A stretch of 7,533 bases of DNA from positions 1-7,533 of the forward strand of contig JAQUND010000075.1 of assembly GCA_028717785.1 (NCBI GenBank), given 5' to 3'. The position numbers and the translations under genes are program-made. Each line of letters opens with the position of its first letter. Positions within the stretch are counted from its first letter, which is position 1. Shown in pieces: positions 1 to 7,200 of the stretch. Under the pieces are notes generated by a model, which saw nothing but the letters and a program-made list of their open reading frames with translations, ran no database searches and was not told the DNA's origin. Origin of the DNA: Candidatus Nanoarchaeia archaeon. Lineage in GTDB: Archaea > Nanoarchaeota > Nanoarchaeia > SCGC-AAA011-G17 > JAFCDX01.

Positions 1-569
1 GTACAAGAGTCATAGTTTGGCATTAATACATTATTAACCTTAATTTTCTTTATAATAAGCTTAAAATCAGCTCCTTTATAATAGTCAAATACCATTACAG
101 GTTCATTAATACCACCCTCAGGTGGTTGAAGTTTTTCCATGATTTTTTCATGAACTTTCTTACCATATTTAAAAAGCCATACTTTACCTTCATTTTCTGG
201 ATGCATTGGATCCTTAACAACTAAAATATTAGTATAGTAAGATTTTTTTCTACTACGACTTCTAACCGTATCAGGATCTGAGTCCCATATTGCAGTATTA
301 GCTTTACATACGGGGCACTCTTTTTTAATAGTAGTAGGGCAGTTTTCAATATACCATCCACCCATACCTTTAATAGAGTGACTAAAATTACTTACAAATG
401 GGATTTCACCATCAACAGGATTAGGCAAAAATCTAATAATTGCCTGCGCTATACCAGCTTCAGAAAACTGAGGATAATATAGTCTTTCGTCTTTAAAAGT
501 GGATGTTTCCTGTTTCTTAATTTTCTCCATCGTGGAACTCCAATCAACTTGAAACTTCTTTTTGTTCAT
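1..569 (-). CDS. 32: gp32-like single-stranded DNA-binding protein, 3' end outside window
   Basis: This protein coats single-stranded DNA at the phage fork and organises helicase loading and recombination. The first 189 residues are visible; T4 gp32 has 301, so the rest of the core and the acidic C-terminal tail are missing. Seen: a basic N-terminus (MNKKKF), then a zinc site with His64, Cys77, Cys85 and Cys88 in the context SHS...ENC...CPVC, which matches the T4 His64/Cys77/Cys87/Cys90 set with a loop two residues shorter. Next come the family-typical stretch YYTNILVVKDPMHPENEGKV (residues 111-130) and FKYGKK (133-138). ATG at 569 is preceded by GGAGG with 7-base spacing. The start lies inside the upstream 198-residue gene (26-base overlap), so translation may be coupled. 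GC is about 33% by hand count over 540 bases, the highest I counted here. Confidence 0.95.
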   Translation of the reverse strand, partial: MNKKKFQVDWSSTMEKIKKQETSTFKDERLYYPQFSEAGIAQAIIRFLPNPVDGEIPFVSNFSHSIKGMGGWYIENCPTTIKKECPVCKANTAIWDSDPDTVRSRSRKKSYYTNILVVKDPMHPENEGKVWLFKYGKKVHEKIMEKLQPPEGGINEPVMVFDYYKGADFKLIIKKIKVNNVLMPNYDSC

Positions 570-1140
570 TACTAATCCTCCTTTTTAGGATTTCTTTTAT
601 TTTAATAGCAGATTTTTCAAATACTATATATTCTTCACTCTTAAAAATATCATCTTCTGGTTTGGTTGTCAATAGTATATCATAATATTTTATAAAAATT
701 GAAGGAGATATAAATCCTTTTATTGTTAAATTATATATTATACTTGTACCATCTTCTTTAATACTAAAAAATTCTTTATCATTTTTAATTTTTAGTGATT
801 CTTTTACTTCTCTTATTATTACTTTATCAGCTTTTAACTGTTTTATTGATATGTAGTTTTTAATTTGTAAAATACTTTTTTGATTAACTTCTTGTAAATG
901 AATCTTTTTATTCATCATATACATATATAACAAATATATAGCTAAATCTTCTGGTGTATAATAATGATTTTCTAAATCATTATATATGTTTTTATAATAT
1001 ATTAATTGATATGGTTTAACTCTTTTAAATACAATTTCTGGTAATCTTGTAAAAATAACAACTTGGTCATAATTTTTAGATTTAATATACTTTTCTATAT
1101 TTTTAAATATAGAAAAAACCAATATTGTTGATAATTCCAT
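544..1140 (-). CDS. Probable diverged gp59-like helicase loader
   Basis: gp59 in T4 loads the gp41 helicase onto gp32-covered forks. This 198-residue protein (T4 gp59: 217) sits immediately before gp32, as gene 59 does in T4. It is mostly helical, with many Tyr, Ile and Lys, and has no membrane segment or catalytic motif. Compared with T4 gp59 as I recall it, two stretches line up in order: KPYQLIYYKN...TPEDLAIYLL (residues 42-71) against the Tyr/Phe-rich KYFFQKL...KELALIFI segment, and SIIYNLTIKGFISPSIFI (about 133-150) against SYIFKLLQSNIISFETFI without gaps. The N-terminus is shorter than in T4. The start follows the previous stop by one base and has no good SD; no other start codon exists upstream in frame before a stop, so re-initiation is likely. 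GC is about 19%. Identity is low and the call depends partly on position; it could be an unrelated helical protein. Confidence 0.7.
   Translation of the reverse strand: MELSTILVFSIFKNIEKYIKSKNYDQVVIFTRLPEIVFKRVKPYQLIYYKNIYNDLENHYYTPEDLAIYLLYMYMMNKKIHLQEVNQKSILQIKNYISIKQLKADKVIIREVKESLKIKNDKEFFSIKEDGTSIIYNLTIKGFISPSIFIKYYDILLTTKPEDDIFKSEEYIVFEKSAIKIKEILKRRISNEQKEVSS
570..592 (-). promoter_or_regulatory. Strong SD of gp32 inside a possible hairpin
   Basis: On the mRNA, AAUCCU (592-587) and AGGAUU (579-574) form a perfect 6-bp inverted repeat around a 7-base loop, AAAAAGG. The SD GGAGG (581-577) is split between loop and stem, so folding would partly hide it. The site lies within the last codons of the upstream gene, whose stop (546-544) is past the gp32 start; ribosomes finishing that gene would open the stem. 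T4 gp32 is known to repress its own mRNA through its leader, so a control element here is plausible. The stem is short and may be chance. Confidence 0.4.
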
Positions 1141-1141
1141 A

Positions 1142-1531
1142 TTATGATAATATTTGAATTAAGTTGTTATGATCAATTTTTATATTATGTTTAATAGATA
1201 ATTCATTTTTTAGTATGTTTTTAGTTTCACAATCAAATACAGATAATATTTTTTTAAACTTAACAAAAGTTTCTTCAAAATATAAAATAATATCAATTAT
1301 ATTAATATTATACTCTTTTTTAATCCTTCTAATCATTATATTAAATCTAGATTGCTCTACTGCTGATAATGATTTTTCTTCAAATAGTTTAATTAAATAA
1401 TCAAAGTCATATCCTAATTTTGATAATATTTCAAATAATCTTTTTTTAGAAATTTCATCCAATAAAACGGTTTCATCATGCTTATCAATTAATACTTCTT
1501 TATTAATTAAACTAATAGGATATTTTGACAT
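1142..1531 (-). CDS. Possible gp33-like late-transcription co-activator
   Basis: gp33 of T4 bridges the host RNA polymerase beta-flap and the sliding clamp to activate late promoters. This 129-residue protein (T4 gp33: 112) holds the same relative place, followed by the gp59-like gene and gp32. Residues about 68-118 (starting RRIKKEYNINIIDIILYFEE) follow the hydrophobic pattern of the T4 gp33 core as I remember it, without gaps, though few residues are identical. The C-terminus, NNLIQILS, is a hydrophobic tail where gp33 carries its clamp-binding motif. No enzymatic motif, signal or membrane segment is seen. ATG at 1531 has AGAGGA (1542-1537) five bases upstream. The gene begins 12 bases after the helicase stop and ends one base before the next gene. 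GC is about 18%. Without a profile match it remains a tentative call. Confidence 0.5.
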   Translation of the reverse strand: MSKYPISLINKEVLIDKHDETVLLDEISKKRLFEILSKLGYDFDYLIKLFEEKSLSAVEQSRFNIMIRRIKKEYNINIIDIILYFEETFVKFKKILSVFDCETKNILKNELSIKHNIKIDHNNLIQILS

Positions 1532-1543
1532 TGTTTTCCTCTT

Positions 1544-2935
1544 TTAATCAAAGTCTATGATTTTTTTAAATTTATCAGTAGTATCTTTATTTAATACATT
1601 TACAGTTTCTTGAACAGCTTGATTTACAGTACTTTTATTATCATTTTTATTTAATGTACCAGACATACCATGACTAGGAGCATTAGGATCATTTGATACT
1701 CTCATTTTACAATAATCAACTAATATATGAATATTTTGTTTATTTATACCATATCTATTTTTAATAACTTGCCATATAAACTTACCTAAATTTCTTAGTT
1801 CGTCTGTTTGAACTACTCCTACAATAATATCAGCTGTTGCAGCTATACCTATTGAATCTGCTATATCCGTCATATCTAGTTCTGTTTCTTCGAGTCCTTT
1901 TCTCGTCGTCTGAATAGCTGACACAATAGGCATTCCGTAGTCTCCAGCAATAGCTCTAACTTCTTCAGATATACGTTTTAGTTCTGTATATGTATTATCA
2001 CCTTTATTGTTATATGTTGCGTTCATAATACCTATATAATCAACATATATTATATCAGGAATAAACTTTTTACGGACTTCTAATTCTTTAAGTAAGTTTC
2101 TTATATGATTAGTATTAATGGTTTTAGTAGGATATTCTTTGATTATAAACTTTTTATGAACTAATGATTTGATTTTATCGTAATTAAAATGAAAGTCGCT
2201 TTTTTGTAGGGTTTTTAAATCATATATATCTACATCAAATAGGTTAGCTAATAGTCTTTCTGATACTTTAGTTTCTGACATTTCACAAGTAATATACAAA
2301 ACGTTTTTATTTTGTAGAAGACTATCAACCGCTAATGAAGACATTATTAATGATTTACCTTTATTTGTCGCTGCTAAAAATAAAGTTAGTGTTTTTTCAT
2401 GGAATCCGCCTTCAATAATTTTATCTAAGTCTATTATTCCGCTTGGTATAACTTTATCTTTATTATGTAATGCTTCAAAAACAGCATCTTCATCATTCAA
2501 TAAATCTAATCCTACTTTATTATCAAAACTAAATGCAATAGCTTCTCTTAATTTATCAGGTGTTTTTTTAACTTCGTCCATTTTATCATTATTAAGAGCC
2601 ATTGCAATATCTACATTAATATTATGTATTAGCTTTTTTCTTAAAAAATCTTCAATAATATCAAGTATAAAATCATCACTATATTCTGATATATCTAAAT
2701 TAATTATTTCCATCAATCTATTAAATGTTTCTTCGTCTTCTAAATTAACCTTCATTTCAGATACTTTTGGAAAGTAAGTATACTTTTCAATAAATTGTAA
2801 CATATGCTTAGATATATTCATATGTTTTTTATCATCAAAAACTACTGGTGATAAAAAAGGAATTACTTTATCTCTAACCTTTTCATTAACAAACAATAAT
2901 TTCAATAATACTTGTTCAAATAAAAATGGTGTCAT
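1544..2935 (-). CDS. 41: gp41-like replicative DNA helicase (DnaB/RecA-fold)
   Basis: This is the hexameric 5'-3' helicase of the phage fork; in T4 it works with the gp61 primase and is loaded by gp59. Length is 463 residues (T4 gp41: 475). The N-terminal helical domain covers about 1-150. The RecA-fold motor has a Walker A variant AATNKGKS (188-195), catalytic Glu218 in CEMS, Walker B DIIYVDY (294-300), the H3 motif with Gln342 in IQTTR, and KNRYG (392-396), where the arginine finger is expected. TADIIVGVVQTDEL (367-380) closely resembles the T4 equivalent. The C-terminal 50 residues are Asn/Lys-rich and look disordered. The start codon overlaps the UvsX stop as ATGA, with only a weak AAGG upstream, so translation is probably coupled to UvsX. 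No primase gene is in the window. The call is firm. Confidence 0.96.
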   Translation of the reverse strand: MTPFLFEQVLLKLLFVNEKVRDKVIPFLSPVVFDDKKHMNISKHMLQFIEKYTYFPKVSEMKVNLEDEETFNRLMEIINLDISEYSDDFILDIIEDFLRKKLIHNINVDIAMALNNDKMDEVKKTPDKLREAIAFSFDNKVGLDLLNDEDAVFEALHNKDKVIPSGIIDLDKIIEGGFHEKTLTLFLAATNKGKSLIMSSLAVDSLLQNKNVLYITCEMSETKVSERLLANLFDVDIYDLKTLQKSDFHFNYDKIKSLVHKKFIIKEYPTKTINTNHIRNLLKELEVRKKFIPDIIYVDYIGIMNATYNNKGDNTYTELKRISEEVRAIAGDYGMPIVSAIQTTRKGLEETELDMTDIADSIGIAATADIIVGVVQTDELRNLGKFIWQVIKNRYGINKQNIHILVDYCKMRVSNDPNAPSHGMSGTLNKNDNKSTVNQAVQETVNVLNKDTTDKFKKIIDFD

Positions 2936-4032
2936 TTACTCGCCTTAGTTATTTCTTTAACTTTATTTTCAGTTTGTGTAAGAGACTCAATACTATTTTC
3001 ATCTTGAGCTATATCTAATTTACTAATAAATGTATATTTGTTTTCTAACCATTGTTTAAAATTAGTATCTTTAAATACAGGTTTCCAAAAATCTACATTA
3101 TAAATCTTTCTTTCAGAAATGCCGGGATCACTTTTAATATGTGGTCTATTATAATAACCCGGTTTAGTATTAGCTACTACGCCTGCTTCTATAGCGTCGT
3201 CTAAAATTCCATAAAAAACATCTAATCCACCATCATTTTTAATTCTAAACTGTAGCTTAGACTTTTCTTTTGAGTGTCTTGATTTATATGTTTCGGCAGT
3301 TATAAGATGACCTATAATTTCTTTTTCAGAATCCTTTTCTTTAGCTCTACTTTTTCCTAATACAACACAATCACTATTAAACATAATTTTTCTACCACCG
3401 GGAATATTAAGAGGATCCCCGGGACCACCAACATTGTCATATATATGATTTACAACAAAAAATGTTGCTTTAGTATTAAGAATTATATTGGCTAGGTTAT
3501 TCTTCTTCTTTGAAATTGTAAAGTCAGCAGCATCATTACCCTCTAAAGCATTACTTAAGGTTTTTGAAGTAACTAATGCACCCCAACTATCTATAACAAA
3601 AAATATATTTTTTCTTTCATTTTTAGGTACTTCATTAGTAATAGTCATTATTATACCGGATACATCTTCTATTGAATTTTCCTGCAAGACAACTAACTTT
3701 TCAGGAGAAATATCTATACCAATAGACTTAGCAAATTGAAAACTAAATGCTCGTTCTGTATCAATAATACATACTTGCATTCCACGCTTTTGAGCGCTTT
3801 TAACTAAACCATAAGCAATAAACGACTTACCCAACATCGATGGGGCGGATATCATTGAAATTCTACCTATAGGAATTCCACCGTCAACTCTACCATTAAG
3901 AAGTAAATTAAGTACTATAATATTTGTTGATAAAAATTCAATTTTATCATCTTCTGTTAATAAATATGACGAAAGAGCTGGACTATCTTTACTTTCTTTA
4001 TCCTTTTTAACAATATCAATTATATTTTTCAT
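2932..4032 (-). CDS. uvsX: UvsX-like RecA-family recombinase
   Basis: It forms filaments on single-stranded DNA and drives strand invasion for recombination-dependent replication and repair. Length is 366 residues (T4 UvsX: 391), with a shorter C-terminal tail. Seen: Walker A APSMLGKS (63-70, Ala in place of the usual first Gly), catalytic Glu93 in IIDTERAF, Walker B FFVIDS (144-149), and NH at 195-196, where RecA has its sensing Gln194. A Gly-rich DNA-binding loop follows (GGPGDPLNIPGG, 202-213), then EKSKLQFRIKNDGGLD (256-271), highly typical of UvsX. The GDP/PGG loop and the order of motifs separate it from DnaB-type proteins. The start is chosen by AAGGAG (4043-4038) five bases upstream; TAA of the preceding gene touches the ATG. 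The stop overlaps the helicase start (ATGA). Confidence 0.95.
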   Translation of the reverse strand: MKNIIDIVKKDKESKDSPALSSYLLTEDDKIEFLSTNIIVLNLLLNGRVDGGIPIGRISMISAPSMLGKSFIAYGLVKSAQKRGMQVCIIDTERAFSFQFAKSIGIDISPEKLVVLQENSIEDVSGIIMTITNEVPKNERKNIFFVIDSWGALVTSKTLSNALEGNDAADFTISKKKNNLANIILNTKATFFVVNHIYDNVGGPGDPLNIPGGRKIMFNSDCVVLGKSRAKEKDSEKEIIGHLITAETYKSRHSKEKSKLQFRIKNDGGLDVFYGILDDAIEAGVVANTKPGYYNRPHIKSDPGISERKIYNVDFWKPVFKDTNFKQWLENKYTFISKLDIAQDENSIESLTQTENKVKEITKASK

Positions 4033-4230
4033 TTATTCTCCTTCTGTTAAAGCTTTAGTATAATCATCATCTTCGTTAATGCCAACATCAAACGCTAAAA
4101 ACATATCAATTTCTTTCATAATACTATCTTTTAAAATTACAGAGCTATTATTCTTCTTCTCAATATAATATGTTCTTACGCCATTTTCAATTAATTCATC
4201 TAATTTTTCTCTACTAATTTTAATAATCAT
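4033..4230 (-). CDS. Small acidic-tailed protein of unknown function between gp43 and uvsX
   Basis: I do not recognise this 65-residue protein. The N-terminal half (MIIKISREKLDELIENGVRT) looks like a short strand followed by an amphipathic helix with mixed charge. The middle, YYIEKKNNSSVILKD, suggests a beta hairpin. The last 20 residues are acidic (INEDDD, TEGE). There is no Cys, zinc motif, membrane segment or signal. ATG at 4230 is preceded by AAGGA (4242-4238) with 7-base spacing, directly after the polymerase stop, and its own TAA abuts the UvsX ATG, so it is almost certainly translated as part of this operon. Its last codons hold the UvsX SD. A role in replication or recombination is inferred from position only. 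Confidence 0.75.
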   Translation of the reverse strand: MIIKISREKLDELIENGVRTYYIEKKNNSSVILKDSIMKEIDMFLAFDVGINEDDDYTKALTEGE

Positions 4231-4242
4231 AATATTTTCCTT

Positions 4243-7200
4243 TTAAAATTGTATAAATTGATTAAGTGTATTAGTTTCTAACTGAATTTCACCCCAATTT
4301 AATACATCAAACAATCTTTGTAATACTGCTATAAAAGTTCTATTAAATTGTCTATCATAATCTACTTTAAATATCTTATCAAACTCTTTAGGCCATTCAT
4401 TAATAAATGCTATAATATCCTGATGAATTTCATTATTTGATGCAATATGTATATACTTTATCTTTGTTCCATTAGTAATAGGTTTAAATGGTAAATGCAT
4501 TTTTTCAATTAAATAATTATAGTTCATTGAAGCTCTTACGTGAATAGGGCAACTATCAGGATATCTTAACCCGTTACTAATATATTCTTGTACATTATTA
4601 GCATATTTATTATAGTCTGATACTCCTTTTGGAATAGCAATCTCTTTAATTGGTGATTTAATAAATTCATCTTTAACCTCCTTAATATATTCTATTATTT
4701 TACTTTTATCTTCACAATGTGTTTCAAAAAACTTATTAATAGACTTTTTAAGTTTATCTCTACAAAATGAAGGTGTATCTGTTCTAACAATTTCTATACC
4801 TGTTACAGAAATTTTTGGTTTATCTATATACAACTTATCTTCGTTAGCTAAAATTTCATCAACGTATTTCTTTTTAGCCGTTATTATTTTTTGTGTTATT
4901 ATTTTTTCACGTTTTAAATTTATTAACTGTTCGCATTTATAATTATCTGCATATATTTGAAGTATTTTATCAAAAAACGGAGTAATAAACTTTTTATCAA
5001 AACTATCCATCCAATCGTATACTTCTTGATTATTATTAAATGTTATACCTAAATTTTGTATTACTTCATCTAAACATAGATAAATAGAGTCCGTATCGTT
5101 TTGTACAATTATACTTTTAGTAATCTGCTTATAATTTTTAACATTAGGGAACAATTTTAAAACTGTATTATGAAAATGTTTCATCATATATGTATCAAGT
5201 GATTCACTAAGATACTTAATAAGATCCTGACCACCTAATGTAATAGTCAACGCATTATAGAAGTTATATAAATGAAAATGAGGATTTGCCGCGCAACCAA
5301 ATATACTTTGTCCTATCCATATGAATTTTCCATTTTCGCCTGCATATACTGTATGATTGTCTTTTACTGTTAAATTATATACTTTTCCTTTATATTTTTC
5401 TTTAGAAAATGATTTTTTTTCTACATAAAAAGAAGACTTATTTCTATGTATTCTATACATATTTTCACTTTTATAACACGTATATCTTGGCATAATACCA
5501 ACTAATAAACATAGTTGCATATAATCTTTAAATAATTCTTTATAATTTTTACAAATATTATATTGAAAAATTTTAGTTGTACCATCTCCTTTATACATAT
5601 AATCAAATATTAACTTATAATTTAAATCATTTATCATTGAATTATGAAAAATATGTTTATTTTTATGAGTTCCAAAATTTTGTACAATAATATCGTAATA
5701 CAAATCCGACGAAAAACTAATAGATTTTAAATCTTTATAAATTGTTGGACCCACGTATTCCCATGTTATCATTGATGATATTATTTTATATATTTCATTA
5801 TAATTTTCTAAATGTATATGCTTATATTGTGATATATGAATTTTTTTTGATATTCCTCTTTTTATTTTATTTGGGTATTGTTTTTCTTGAATTACATAAG
5901 TACTACCTTCAGATAAATAATACCCTAAAAATTTAGAAAAGTCCTCATTATATATTCTAAGATTATTTACATTACATTGTTTACTTCTTTTAGATCTAGC
6001 AAATATAATATATCCATGTTCAAATAATCTTTTAATTTGTGCATTATTTAAATGATTTGTTATTAATGCTATTTGTTGACACGATCTACCGGTTTGTTGC
6101 TTTATTATTACATTTTTATCAAATAATGAAATATTTCTTTTAGCTACTCTTAAATCTTTTTCTGGATGATATATTAGTAGTTCATAGTCTTTTAAATTAT
6201 TAATATACTCATTTAAATAAATATATTTTTTCTTTTTATTATAATTTATTTCATTATGTATAGGAATATGTCTAAAACATCTTTTAACAAATTCTTTAGT
6301 TTTAATAGTATTAATATTATTATTAACTAATTCCAACATAGAATGATCATCTGTAACTGCTATATTAATTTTTTGATTTTTAATACGATTTAATTCTCCA
6401 TCAAAATCATATTCGTATATATGTTCAATTGGTTTAATTTCTATATTTTTAGTATTTTTATTAATAGAATAAACTAAATCCCCAGTTTTTACATCTTTTA
6501 TATTTTTTATACCGTTTACAGTCATTATATCTGTATTAGGATGAAAACAATTCGCCAAAATTTTATAAACATACTGTTGACCATCATAATAACTTGATGA
6601 TTCTTTTTCTTTTTTAACTTCTTCAATTAGATCAACATCATATTTATTTAAAGATCTATTTTTTTCTAAAGCATCTGCAATAAACATTTTCTTTTTAAGT
6701 TTCTTTCGCTCTTTAATTACTTTTTCTGTTACTTGACACAGCACACCTTTTTCCGTTTTATCATAATATATTCCACCATATTCTTTTTTACCATCTGCTG
6801 TTTCCCATACTTTATATTCTGATAAAGGAGTTTTACTATACTTATTATCATTTAATTGTAACTTTTCTGGAGAAATCCCCCACTGCATTATCATGTGCGG
6901 ATAAAGACTTTCCGCGTCATATGACATACAATATTTAAAGTATCCTGTTTTAGCAAATACATATGCTCCGGGTAATTCTTGAGTTTCATGAACCTTTTTA
7001 TCAGGTAGTACTAAATTCTTTTCATGAAGGTATTTTATAATGAACCCTTCAACTAATGCTATTGTTGAAAAAACTCTATTAAAAGGTATTAATGATTGAT
7101 AACATAATCTAACAGTCAATTCAATATACTTTTTCTTATCTTCAATCTTTTTAACTAACATAACATCTTGTACATTATATTCTACAAATCCATTCCAATC

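Noticed and set aside
1215..1400. Plus-strand open frame of 61 codons with a hydrophobic product
   Set aside because: It lies fully antisense to the 129-residue gene, and its hydrophobic composition is what the reverse complement of Lys/Asn/Glu-rich codons gives. No neighbour is on that strand.
1741..1748. TATAAATA on the minus strand, identical to the T4 late promoter core, inside the helicase gene
   Set aside because: At this AT content several such octamers are expected by chance in 7.5 kb, and no supporting transcript start or spacing can be seen.
3488..3739. Plus-strand open frame of 83 codons
   Set aside because: It lies antisense to the conserved core of uvsX, with no context on the plus strand.
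5742..5936. Plus-strand open frame of 64 codons resembling a membrane protein
   Set aside because: It lies antisense to the intein endonuclease region; the Phe/Leu/Ile-rich product is an artefact of AT-rich complementary codons.
5308..6549. Group I intron or free-standing homing endonuclease instead of an intein
   Set aside because: The reading frame is continuous with the polymerase on both sides, and intein splicing blocks A, B, F and G are present, with Cys at the first position and Ser after the last.
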